Assembly (NCBI GenBank): GCA_946534345.1
Contig: CAMNCL010000004.1
Location: forward strand, 30,910 to 94,909
Source: an uncultured Caryophanales bacterium
Lineage (GTDB): Bacteria; Bacillota_I; Bacilli_A; RF39; UBA660
Reading direction: 5' to 3'
DNA length: 64,000 nucleotides
Shown: piece after piece, positions 30,515 to 39,879 of the stretch
How the letters are laid out: each line of letters opens with the position of its first letter
Position numbering within the stretch: position 1 is the stretch's first letter
The notes under the pieces: generated by a model
Databases searched by the model: none
The model's input: only the letters and a program-made list of their open reading frames with translations
What the model was told of the DNA's origin: nothing
Made by a program: the position numbers and the translations under genes

Positions 30515-31276
30515 ATGAAATTAAATAATAAAGAAAGAGTTATTTTATCTGCAGTTATAGCTGTTTGGGGAATGGTATTTATTGGTAGTGGTGCTATTAT
30601 GCAAAAGCAAATGAAACCTACTATACGTACTAGCTATACACTAGATGTTAAATCTAGAAGAATACCAGAAATACAAGCAAAAACTAATGAAATCAAAATA
30701 AAAGATATAACTTTAGAAATCAATAATCCTCTAAGTGTTAATGTTGAAGATTACTTAGATGGAGTTGATAAATTAGATGATAAAGTATTAAAATCATTAA
30801 GATTAGATACATCTTTAGTTAATATTAACCAAGCTGGAGATTATCAATATACAATTACATATAAAAAGAAAAAATATATTGGTAAAATCACTGTTAAAGA
30901 AAAAGAGTTACCAAATGTAACATTTTCTTTGAAAACAATAACTTTAAAAGTAGGAGATGCATTATCTACAAATCCTAGATCATATATTAATGAAACTATT
31001 TCAAATGAAGTATACAATAACTTAACTCTAGACTTATCTAAAGTAGATACATCTACTGTTAATACATATGATTACTATATAACTTACAAGGGTGTTAGAT
31101 ATCAAGGAAAAATTGTTGTTCAAGATATAGGTCCAACAATTATGACAAAGACAACAGAAAGTTGTCCTAAAGATGCTCCTGCGGATAAAGATGGAAAATG
31201 TGTTTGTTCAGACTTAACAAAAGAATATGATTCCGCTACAAAATCTTGTAAAGAAAAAGAAACTACTTCTGAATAG
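30515..31276 (+). CDS. Membrane-anchored protein with two tandem Ig-like repeats and a Cys-rich tail
   Basis: Repeats ...YQYTITYKKKKYIGKITVKE... and ...YDYYITYKGVRYQGKIVVQD...; tail CPKDAPADKDGKCVCSDLTKEYDSATKSC. Confidence 0.6.
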   Translation: MKLNNKERVILSAVIAVWGMVFIGSGAIMQKQMKPTIRTSYTLDVKSRRIPEIQAKTNEIKIKDITLEINNPLSVNVEDYLDGVDKLDDKVLKSLRLDTSLVNINQAGDYQYTITYKKKKYIGKITVKEKELPNVTFSLKTITLKVGDALSTNPRSYINETISNEVYNNLTLDLSKVDTSTVNTYDYYITYKGVRYQGKIVVQDIGPTIMTKTTESCPKDAPADKDGKCVCSDLTKEYDSATKSCKEKETTSE

Positions 31277-31285
31277 TTTCTTTTT
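31254..31285. terminator. Bidirectional terminator overlapping the 30515 stop codon
   Basis: AAAAAGAAACTA / TAGTTTCTTTTT; TAG stop (31274-31276) opens the 3' arm. Confidence 0.75.
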
Positions 31286-32896
31286 TTAACTTAGATTTAT
31301 TATTTCACCATCTACTACATCTATTAGTTCATAATTAGGTTTTCTAGATAATCCTGGCATAACCATGATGTTTCCTAATAATACTGTAATAAATCCTGCT
31401 CCTCCATATAATTTAATATCTTTAACTGTAACTTCAAAGTTGGTTGGAACACCAACTTTTTTAGCGTCGTCTGATAAAGAATATTGTGTTTTGGCAACAC
31501 ATATTGGAAGATTACTCATATTATTGTTTTCGATAGTCTTAATTTTATTTAGAATATCTTCTCCAATATTTACTTTAGAAGCTCCATATATTTCTTTGCA
31601 AACTATATTAATCTTTTCTTCGATACTCATACTTGTATCATATAGTGGTTTAAATTCACTACTAGGCATATCTAATACTATATTAGCTAAGTCCATTGCT
31701 CCACTACTACCATCACTATAAGCACTACTAATTGCGAATGGATAATTATTTTCTTCACAATGTTTCTTTACTAATTCAATTTCTTCATTAGTATCAGTAT
31801 CATACTTATTTAAGCATACTACTACATTTAGACCAAACTTCTTGATATTACCATAGTGCTTATCTAAATTAGCTAAACCTTTCTTTAGCTCTTCACTATG
31901 TTCATTAAATATTTCTTCTTTAGATACTCCTCCATGATACTTTAAAGCCTTAATAGTTGCTACTAAAACTACTGTATCTGGTTTTAAATTACCTACACGA
32001 CATTTTATATTAAAGAATTTTTCTGCTCCTAAATCAGCTCCAAAACCTGCTTCAGTAACAACATAATCTGCTAAAGATAAAGCTGTCTTAGTCGCCACAA
32101 TACTATTACAACCATGAGCTATATTCGCAAATGGTCCTCCATGAATTAATACTGGTGTATGTTCTAATGTTTGAACAAGATTTGGTAGGAACGCATCCTT
32201 TAAAAGTGCCATTAAAGATCCTTCTAATTTTAAATCTCTAACATAGACATGTTTTCCTTTACTATTAATTCCTACAATAACATTACCAAGTCTTTCTCTT
32301 AAATCATCCATAGAAGTTGCTAAGCAGAAAAGTGCCATTATTTCACTTGCTGAACTAATTGAGAAAGATTCATGTCTAGACCCTAAATCAACTTCTCTTA
32401 AAGCTCTATCATTTACATCTAAACATCTATTAAATGTAACCTCTTGAATATCTAGGCTATTTCCAAAATAAATATGATTATCAATCGCAGCACTAATAAG
32501 ATTATTAGCAGAAGTAATCGCATGAAAATCTCCTGTAAAATGAAGATTAATATCTTCCATAGGAACTACTTGACTATAGCCACCACCAGTAGCCCCACCT
32601 TTCATACCAAATACAGGTCCCATAGATGGTTCTCTAAGTGTTCCAATTACTTTTTTATTTAATTTATTCAAAGCATCACTTAAACCTATACTTACAGTGG
32701 TTTTACCCTCTCCAAAAGGAGTAGGACTAATCGCAGTCACTAAGATTAATTTACCTTTAGGATTATCTAAATTAACCTTTAACTTAGCTTTATAATCACC
32801 ATATAGTATTAAATCATCTTTTCCTATTCCAATACTTTTTGCTACATCTACGATATTATTTTTCTTACTACTCTTTGATATTTCTATGTCATCCAT
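31286..32896 (-). CDS. fhs: Formate--tetrahydrofolate ligase
   Basis: TAISPTPFGEGKTTVSIGLSDAL, REPSMGPVFGMKGGATGGGYSQVVPMEDINLHFTGD. Confidence 0.96.
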   Translation of the reverse strand: MDDIEISKSSKKNNIVDVAKSIGIGKDDLILYGDYKAKLKVNLDNPKGKLILVTAISPTPFGEGKTTVSIGLSDALNKLNKKVIGTLREPSMGPVFGMKGGATGGGYSQVVPMEDINLHFTGDFHAITSANNLISAAIDNHIYFGNSLDIQEVTFNRCLDVNDRALREVDLGSRHESFSISSASEIMALFCLATSMDDLRERLGNVIVGINSKGKHVYVRDLKLEGSLMALLKDAFLPNLVQTLEHTPVLIHGGPFANIAHGCNSIVATKTALSLADYVVTEAGFGADLGAEKFFNIKCRVGNLKPDTVVLVATIKALKYHGGVSKEEIFNEHSEELKKGLANLDKHYGNIKKFGLNVVVCLNKYDTDTNEEIELVKKHCEENNYPFAISSAYSDGSSGAMDLANIVLDMPSSEFKPLYDTSMSIEEKINIVCKEIYGASKVNIGEDILNKIKTIENNNMSNLPICVAKTQYSLSDDAKKVGVPTNFEVTVKDIKLYGGAGFITVLLGNIMVMPGLSRKPNYELIDVVDGEIINLS

Positions 32897-33092
32897 AATA
32901 TCACCTCTTCCATATTATAACACAACTTATGAAGTTTTTATTCTAGATATGTATTTATTTGAATATTAATAATTATCTAATAGAATTCCTTTTTTCTAAT
33001 ACTTGATTTCTTCAAATTTTTAAATTTTATGATTTGCGATTGGAATACAATAGTGCTATTCTCTAAACCATTAAGAAAAAAGGAGGGATATT

Positions 33093-34544
33093 ATAAATAA
33101 ATTTAAATTTTTCTTAATATTTTTCTTTAGTATATTTTTAAGTAATATTTTCATCACTAATGTTCATGCTGAAAGCTTCTTTGAATCAGAATACTTATCT
33201 GATATCTATATGAATAAATATCAGTATTCTACTAATACTATCTACTACCAACAAGCACGTGTATTTAGAAGAACTACTGATCAAGCAATTGCTTATTGCT
33301 TGGAGCCATTTAGATTCTTTGATGGAACTCAAAATTATACTCCTACAGTAAATCCTAGGAATCTATCTAAAGCTCAAATAGATAGAATCTCTAAAATATC
33401 ACATTTCGGTCTAGGATATAAAAAGCACAATACCATGAAATGGTATGCAGTAACTCAAATGATGATTTGGCAGACTGCAGATACTTCAGGAGATTATTAT
33501 TTTACTGATGGTTTAAATGGTCCTAGAATCAATCTTTTCCAAGAAGAAATGCAAGAGATAAATAATCTAATTAGAGAACATGAGAAACTACCATCTTTCA
33601 ACAATAAATCATATACAATGATTGAAGGAAATACTCTAGTTGTGGAAGATACTAATAACAGTATTTCTAGTTTTAAAAATGATAATAATTTAAATGTTAA
33701 TGGAAATAAAGTAATATTTAGTAATCTAAAAGAAGGAGAATATAATTATACTTTTACTAAACAAGATAATTACTATAATAAACCATTGATATTTTATCAA
33801 TCTAGTAATAGTCAAAATCTAGTTAATACAGGTGATATAAATGATATAAAAGCTAATTTAAAAGTAAAAGTTATTCATACTAAAATAGAATTAAATAAAG
33901 TTGATAAAGATACAAAAGGAACAACTCCACAAGGAGAAGGATCTCTAGATGGAGCTATATATAAGTTATATGATAGTAATAATAATTTAATTCATACATT
34001 CACAATTGAGAGTAATCAAGCTCAATTAGATAATCTCAACTTTGGTAAATACTATTTAATAGAAGATAGCCCAGGAAAAGGATATACTGTAGATACTAAT
34101 AAATATGAAATTAATATTACTGAAGATAATCCTAAAGTTCAATTAGTATTAGAAAATAAGATTATTGAGAAAAAGATTATTATTGAGAAACAATATGGGG
34201 AGAATGATTCTTTTAAACCTGAAGTAGGTATATCTTTCGATATCTTAAACAATCTAAATGAAGTAGTTAAGACTGTTACTACTGATGAGAATGGTAATAT
34301 AGAATTATCTTTACCATATGGTAAGTATAAAGTTATTCAAAAGAATTCTAGTGAAGGTTACTCTAAAGCAGATTCTTTTATTATAGATGTTAATAATTCT
34401 CAAGGAGAAAAGATATTATTAAAAGATCATAAAATACCTACACCTACAACTTATAAGAAAATAACCAGAATTGCAGTACCAAATACTCATATAGATAATA
34501 GTTTACTTATACTATTACTACAAATATTATTAATAATATTATGA
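33093..34544 (+). CDS. Thioester-domain surface adhesin with SpaA/Cna-B-like repeats and VPNTH sorting-like motif
   Basis: Thioester-type motif AIAYCLEPF...TQMMIWQ; Cna-B repeats; C-terminus AVPNTHIDNSLLILLLQILLIIL. Signal peptide NKFKFFLIFFFSIFLSNIFITNVHA lies upstream of the first ATG, in frame, after AGGAGG, with AUA at the start position. Confidence 0.8.
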   Translation: MNKFKFFLIFFFSIFLSNIFITNVHAESFFESEYLSDIYMNKYQYSTNTIYYQQARVFRRTTDQAIAYCLEPFRFFDGTQNYTPTVNPRNLSKAQIDRISKISHFGLGYKKHNTMKWYAVTQMMIWQTADTSGDYYFTDGLNGPRINLFQEEMQEINNLIREHEKLPSFNNKSYTMIEGNTLVVEDTNNSISSFKNDNNLNVNGNKVIFSNLKEGEYNYTFTKQDNYYNKPLIFYQSSNSQNLVNTGDINDIKANLKVKVIHTKIELNKVDKDTKGTTPQGEGSLDGAIYKLYDSNNNLIHTFTIESNQAQLDNLNFGKYYLIEDSPGKGYTVDTNKYEINITEDNPKVQLVLENKIIEKKIIIEKQYGENDSFKPEVGISFDILNNLNEVVKTVTTDENGNIELSLPYGKYKVIQKNSSEGYSKADSFIIDVNNSQGEKILLKDHKIPTPTTYKKITRIAVPNTHIDNSLLILLLQILLIIL

Positions 34545-35068
34545 TAAAAAAGACTTATTGGATACTAATTATATTTTTATTATTACTTTTACCATTATCT
34601 ATTTTAAAAATATCAGCTAATGCTAAAGAAGACTGTTCACCAATATTTAGTTTTTCAACTAATGAAGAAAAACCTATTGGTAATCTAATAATTGAAAAGC
34701 TTAATTTAGATGAAAACATCTATGAATTAGGTAGTCCTAAAAACAATGTTGAAGAGCATGTTACTATACTAAATGGTTCTACTTATCCTGATATTGATAG
34801 AAGTACTTTAATACTAGCTGCTCATTCAGGAGTTGGTAAGATAGCTTATTTTGAAGAATTAGATAATTTAAAAGCAAATGACACAATAGATTTAGTATTT
34901 AAAGGGAAAAAGTATACCTATTATGTAAGAGATATTTGGGAAGAGAAAAAGAATGGTTATATAAACATAAGCGAAGAAGATACTAAACAGCTAATACTTA
35001 CTACATGTAGTCCTAATAGATATGGATATCAACTTATAATTAATTGCATAGAAAAAGAGTCTAATTAG
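34541..35068 (+). CDS. Sortase
   Basis: N-terminal TM, AAHSG (catalytic His) and LILTTCSPNRYGYQLII (TTC...R). ATGA overlap with the adhesin gene. Confidence 0.88.
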   Translation: MIKKTYWILIIFLLLLLPLSILKISANAKEDCSPIFSFSTNEEKPIGNLIIEKLNLDENIYELGSPKNNVEEHVTILNGSTYPDIDRSTLILAAHSGVGKIAYFEELDNLKANDTIDLVFKGKKYTYYVRDIWEEKKNGYINISEEDTKQLILTTCSPNRYGYQLIINCIEKESN

Positions 35069-35075
35069 ACTCTTT
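35054..35075. terminator. Bidirectional palindromic terminator inside two convergent ORFs
   Basis: Perfect 22-bp palindrome AAAGAGTCTAATTAGACTCTTT; both stop codons at its centre. Confidence 0.8.
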
Positions 35076-36317
35076 TAGTGCTTTTAAAGCTTCTTGTAAT
35101 TGATTATCATTACTATAATTTGGACTATTATAGTATTCTTCTGAAGCAAGTACTTCTATATCAGGTTTAACTCCTTTTCCTCCTAAGAACTTACCTTTAG
35201 ATGTTAACCATTTATCAGTAGTATATTTAATACTAGTACCATTACTTAAAGATTGAGATTTTTGAATAGTTCCCTTTCCATAAGATTTTTCTCCTACAAT
35301 AATAGCATTATCATAGTTTTCTTGGAAACAAGAGGCTAAAATCTCTGATGCAGAAGCACTACCAGCATTAATTAAAACTGCTACTGGATAATCAATTATA
35401 CTATTGTTTAATGATTTTACTTTCTTAGTCATTTTCTTATTTTGTATTTCAAATAGAACTGTTTTCTTAGTAAAGAACTTACTAAGTATTTCTCTAGTTC
35501 TTTCTAAACTACCACCAGGATTATCTCTTACATCAATTACTAAATAATCAATCTTTTTTCTAGTAAATCTATTCATTGCTTTTTCAAATTGCTTATATGA
35601 ATTATTTGAAAATGCTTCTATATGAACATATCCTACTTGTTTTCCTTCATATTCAAAGATAGTATTATGAACCATTTCTAATTCTATAACTGATCTTTTT
35701 ATAGTAAAATCTATTTCTTTATCATTTCTTTTTACTGTTAGTTTTACTTTAGTACCTACTTTACCTTTAACAATACTATGAAAAGCAGATTCATTGTCTT
35801 TAACATCAATATCATCAACTTTAACTAATAAATCATCTATTTTTATACCTGCTTTTTCAGCTGGAGAACCTTTAAATACTTCTATTATTCTATAATAACC
35901 ATCTTCATACATTACAGTGATTCCTACCCCAGTAAAACTACCTTCAACAGTCTTATTGAATTCATTAGCAGTACTATTATCCATATAATTACTATATGGA
36001 TCTTCTAATGATTCTACCATTCCTTTAATAGCCGCATCACTAACTTTATTCCTATCTATTGAATCATAATAATTAGTAGTTAATTTATCATAAACATTAA
36101 CTATTTCTGATATATTTTTATCATTATAAATAGATAACTTACTACAAGTAATAATATATCCAATAACAATTCCAAATAATATAGAAATTATTATAATAAT
36201 GATTACTTCAAACATAGAGAAGCTTTCATTTAGTTCTTCTTCATGGAAAATTCTTTTCTTTATTCTTGTGAATAAAGAATCTTTCTTTTTATGTTTCTTT
36301 TTCCTTTTCAATTTCAC
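35061..36317 (-). CDS. S41 family C-terminal processing peptidase (CtpA-like)
   Basis: PDZ GVGITVMYEDGYYRIIEVFKGSPAEKAGIKIDD; DVRDNPGGSLE; GSASASEILASCFQ; YGKGTIQ. Likely GTG start after GGAGG. Confidence 0.92.
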   Translation of the reverse strand: MKLKRKKKHKKKDSLFTRIKKRIFHEEELNESFSMFEVIIIIIISILFGIVIGYIITCSKLSIYNDKNISEIVNVYDKLTTNYYDSIDRNKVSDAAIKGMVESLEDPYSNYMDNSTANEFNKTVEGSFTGVGITVMYEDGYYRIIEVFKGSPAEKAGIKIDDLLVKVDDIDVKDNESAFHSIVKGKVGTKVKLTVKRNDKEIDFTIKRSVIELEMVHNTIFEYEGKQVGYVHIEAFSNNSYKQFEKAMNRFTRKKIDYLVIDVRDNPGGSLERTREILSKFFTKKTVLFEIQNKKMTKKVKSLNNSIIDYPVAVLINAGSASASEILASCFQENYDNAIIVGEKSYGKGTIQKSQSLSNGTSIKYTTDKWLTSKGKFLGGKGVKPDIEVLASEEYYNSPNYSNDNQLQEALKALKESN

Positions 36318-36382
36318 AATAACCATCCTCCTACACAATACAATCATAACATAAATAAAAAGAAAAAGACACCAAAAGTGTC

Positions 36383-36922
36383 TTAAGATAAATAGTTTGT
36401 GATAGATTCTTCACCTTCAACATAGTCTACTAAGCTTCCATTAGTAATTCTAATTAAAGTTGGTCCATTTACTTTCAATTCAGAAGCCTTAGTAGGACTA
36501 GTATTAGAAGCATCTGTTGTAGAATAGCTTTTATTTAAACTATTATTCATATTAACTGTATAAATTGGTAAATGATCTTCTTTTGCTTTATAAGTTGAAA
36601 TAAGTCCACTATAAGTAGTAGATATCTCGTTATTACTAGAATCATATAATACTACTATATAGTCTTCATCAGACATTGAAAAAGCTCTACCAATTAAGAT
36701 TTCATCATAGTTAATAGAAACATCACTAGTTTCTGTCTCTTCCTTTGTATCCTTATCACTATGTTTATTTGTAATATATATAGTTAATAAATAGAATAAT
36801 CCTAAAACACATATTACAATTAAACCTATAATTATTTTGTTTAATATATCAGGTGAAGTATTAGTTGTTTCTACTACTTCTTCCTTCTTTTTATTTCTTC
36901 TTCTTGTTTGTCTATTTGCCAT
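36383..36922 (-). CDS. Membrane-anchored protein with possible thioredoxin-like fold lacking CXXC
   Basis: N-terminal TM; YIVVLYDSSNNE...IYTVNMN...NGPTLIRITNGSLVDYVEGEESITNYL pattern. Confidence 0.5.
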   Translation of the reverse strand: MANRQTRRRNKKKEEVVETTNTSPDILNKIIIGLIVICVLGLFYLLTIYITNKHSDKDTKEETETSDVSINYDEILIGRAFSMSDEDYIVVLYDSSNNEISTTYSGLISTYKAKEDHLPIYTVNMNNSLNKSYSTTDASNTSPTKASELKVNGPTLIRITNGSLVDYVEGEESITNYLS

Positions 36923-36977
36923 TTAAACCACCTGTGAATATTATAGCATAAAAAAAGATTATCTAAAATAATCTTTT

Positions 36978-38333
36978 TTATTTTTGAGATATTTTAACTT
37001 TAACTTTCTTAGTCTTTGATGAGTAATCTAATCTTAAATCACTACCTGTAACTTTAACCTCAACTTCATGTTCCCCAACACCATAATTCTTAAGGTCAAT
37101 ATAAGCAGTAATATCAGATGCTTGAATATCTTTAATTGCTTCATCACTACCTTTAACTACTACCGTTACTTGTCTATCTTCATCAGTTAAAGCTTGTACT
37201 TTCAGATTACTATCTAAGTTTTCCGATTGAATAGAAATATTTTCAAATTCTTTACTAGAAGAATTATCAACTATTACTTTTATCTTCATCGACTTAGAAC
37301 TCAATTCTGTAATACCTTTAGGTTTCTTCAAAGTAACATCAAAGTCTTTATTCTTATCTAATCCTTTAACATCAATCTCTACTTCTAATTGCTCTAATTT
37401 ATCAACAGCTTCTTGTGAACCATATACTGTAATCTTAGAAAGACTAGCTTCCATAGATTTTATTGATTTACCAAAAGCCAACTCACCCTTAGGAACAACT
37501 TGTACTGGTATTTCTTTACTTGGAGATGTAATAGTTACATTTGCTGCGACAGTCTTTGGAACTATTTCAACATCCACAATCTTACCACCTGTATCATATG
37601 CAACTAAAGGAATATCTTTGACAGTTATTTCTCCAGCATGTGGATTAGGTATGTTCTTAACATCTACTAAAGCTTTTACAGTAGCAACTTGATCTAATTT
37701 ATATTGAGCTCCTTTAATAATTACTTCAGAACGATCAATTTCAACATTACTAATATATAACTTACTATCTAGAGCTTCTTGATGTAATACATCATATGTT
37801 AAAGTTCTATTTTCACTTACTTTTTCATAAATAGTTACTGTTACTTGAGATGGATCTAATTTATAATCTAGAGATCTTAATCTCTGTGTATATTTCAAAG
37901 TAACTTTATGATTTCCAGGTTTCATACCAGTTAAATCTACTGATACTCCTTTAGCAGGTGACTGTTTAGCTAAGAAAATATGTCTTCTTTGACCAATTAG
38001 AGTAATATCTACTGTTTTTGGTAGTCCTTCTACTACATATAATTCTTCATTATAAACAGCTGTTACTGGTTGATTATATAATATTTCTGCATATTGATCT
38101 ATCATCATAGTAGATTCTCTATCTATTACAACAAATACACCAAATGCAAGTATTAAACTTACTACTAGTAATGTAGATTTTCTACTTGAAATTCTATCAA
38201 AACTTTTAACTAGTGATTTTCCTACATTCATTATCTTGAGAATTAATTTCGTAATTGGAGTTATTAACCATTTATCAAAGAATAATCCAATATGACGAAA
38301 TAGTCTCATTATTAACTTACCTATCTTCTTCAT
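36978..38333 (-). CDS. cdaR: YbbR-domain protein (CdaR)
   Basis: N-terminal TM and repeated YbbR-type domains; directly downstream of and overlapping cdaA. Confidence 0.88.
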   Translation of the reverse strand: MKKIGKLIMRLFRHIGLFFDKWLITPITKLILKIMNVGKSLVKSFDRISSRKSTLLVVSLILAFGVFVVIDRESTMMIDQYAEILYNQPVTAVYNEELYVVEGLPKTVDITLIGQRRHIFLAKQSPAKGVSVDLTGMKPGNHKVTLKYTQRLRSLDYKLDPSQVTVTIYEKVSENRTLTYDVLHQEALDSKLYISNVEIDRSEVIIKGAQYKLDQVATVKALVDVKNIPNPHAGEITVKDIPLVAYDTGGKIVDVEIVPKTVAANVTITSPSKEIPVQVVPKGELAFGKSIKSMEASLSKITVYGSQEAVDKLEQLEVEIDVKGLDKNKDFDVTLKKPKGITELSSKSMKIKVIVDNSSSKEFENISIQSENLDSNLKVQALTDEDRQVTVVVKGSDEAIKDIQASDITAYIDLKNYGVGEHEVEVKVTGSDLRLDYSSKTKKVKVKISQK

Positions 38334-39135
38334 ATATCTCTTCCTCTTCTACTTCTTCTTCATAATCTGCATCTTGTTTTGGTTTTAACTCATCAATTAG
38401 CATCATTCTAACATCATCAAGTGTTAAGTTATATAACATTTCACCTTTTAAAGCAATTGAGACTCTTCCTGTTTCCTCAGAAACTACGATACAAATTGCA
38501 TCAGTTTCTTCAGCTAACCCTAAAGCAGCTCTGTGTCTAGTTCCTAAACGTCTATTAAGTTTAGAACTACTACTTGTAGGGAATACAGCTCCTGCACAAG
38601 TAATTCTATCACCTTGAATAATAACTCCTCCATCATGTAATGGATTACCTTCATAGAAGATAGCAATTAATAAATCACTAGATAAATCTGCATATAATTT
38701 CTTTGCTTTATCAATATAATTACCTAAGCTTATATCTCTTTCAATAACAATTAAAGCTCCAATACGTTCTTTTCTTAAATAATCAATTGCATTAATCATC
38801 TCATAAACTAAATGCTCTCTTTCATCTACAGTAAGAACTTTATGTCTACCAAGCAATTGACTTCTACCTAATTGTTCAAGAATTGTACGTATTTCTGGTT
38901 GAAATATAATTATTAAAGCTACTGGTCCCCATTGAATAATATAATCTAATAAATATCCAACAGTTACAAAACCTAATTTATCACTTATAAGCTTCAATAT
39001 AATTACAAAGGCTACACCTTTAAAAATCAAAGATAATTTAACATTATTCTTAATATTCTTCAAAATATAATAAAATATAAACCATACTAAAGAAATATCT
39101 ACTATTTTTCTTAATATAGTTAACACATCAGACAT
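38317..39135 (-). CDS. cdaA: Diadenylate cyclase CdaA
   Basis: NPLHDGGVIIQGDRITCAGAVFPTS...LGTRHRAALGLAEETDAICIVVSEETG. Confidence 0.96.
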   Translation of the reverse strand: MSDVLTILRKIVDISLVWFIFYYILKNIKNNVKLSLIFKGVAFVIILKLISDKLGFVTVGYLLDYIIQWGPVALIIIFQPEIRTILEQLGRSQLLGRHKVLTVDEREHLVYEMINAIDYLRKERIGALIVIERDISLGNYIDKAKKLYADLSSDLLIAIFYEGNPLHDGGVIIQGDRITCAGAVFPTSSSSKLNRRLGTRHRAALGLAEETDAICIVVSEETGRVSIALKGEMLYNLTLDDVRMMLIDELKPKQDADYEEEVEEEEIYEEDR

Positions 39136-39261
39136 TGTTATTAACATCGCGTCATCTCCTTTATCTGTAATTTGAGATAAAAAAAGCCAATATCACTTCT
39201 CTACCCCATACTCATTATTATGATAACATTTTATTAATTTTAAAGCAACCTTAAACCAAAG

Positions 39262-39288
39262 AAAAAAGAACGCTAAACGTTCTTTTTT
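39262..39288 (-). terminator. Intrinsic terminator with the stop codon in the loop
   Basis: Minus strand AAAAAAGAACG-TTTAG-CGTTCTTTTTT; loop TTTAG contains TAG. Confidence 0.85.
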
Positions 39289-39824
39289 ACAGCTAATACT
39301 TTCATCTTATTAGTAGTCTTTTTATTAGATTTATTTTCTCTATTTATATGATAATGACCTCTTAATATTTCAACCATATGTTTATACTTAAAAACAGCTT
39401 GGTCTTCTTTTTCATTATTGATTAAATTAGCTACTGGAGTTAAAAATCTATCATATATTGCTTGAATTATAGTTATATCTTCTGTTTCTAACTCTTTAGA
39501 AATTTTAGGTCCTATATCATCATAATCTTTTAAAAGATTAGTATATTTATCATCTTTTTCCATAACATTCTTTTGGTAACCAATAATAGTTTTATATACT
39601 TCATCTTCTTTATCTAAACCTAATCTGCTACATACCATAGTTGTGATATATCCTCTATAACGATAATGATCTCCTTCATCAACACAAGTGTTATCAGGAT
39701 AGTAATAAGATCCATACCAAGTACAATAACCCTTTATATAATTTGGATTCCTTTTATCATATGGTCCTCTTCCTTTTTTATCTTCGAAGTTTGCACAACT
39801 ACCACATTGATTATCGTATGCCAT
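39273..39824 (-). CDS. Hypothetical protein with Cys-rich N-terminus
   Basis: MAYDNQCGSCANFEDKKGRGPYDKRNPNYIKGYCTWYGSYYYPDNTCVDEGDHY. Confidence 0.6.
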   Translation of the reverse strand: MAYDNQCGSCANFEDKKGRGPYDKRNPNYIKGYCTWYGSYYYPDNTCVDEGDHYRYRGYITTMVCSRLGLDKEDEVYKTIIGYQKNVMEKDDKYTNLLKDYDDIGPKISKELETEDITIIQAIYDRFLTPVANLINNEKEDQAVFKYKHMVEILRGHYHINRENKSNKKTTNKMKVLAVKKNV

Positions 39825-39879
39825 AGTATATTCCCCCTAACGAGGACATATTATAACATTTTTTAGTGAATTTTTCAAG

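Noticed and set aside
33210-33212. ATG at 33210 as the real start of the adhesin
   Set aside because: It would delete a clean signal peptide that is in frame and preceded by a strong RBS.
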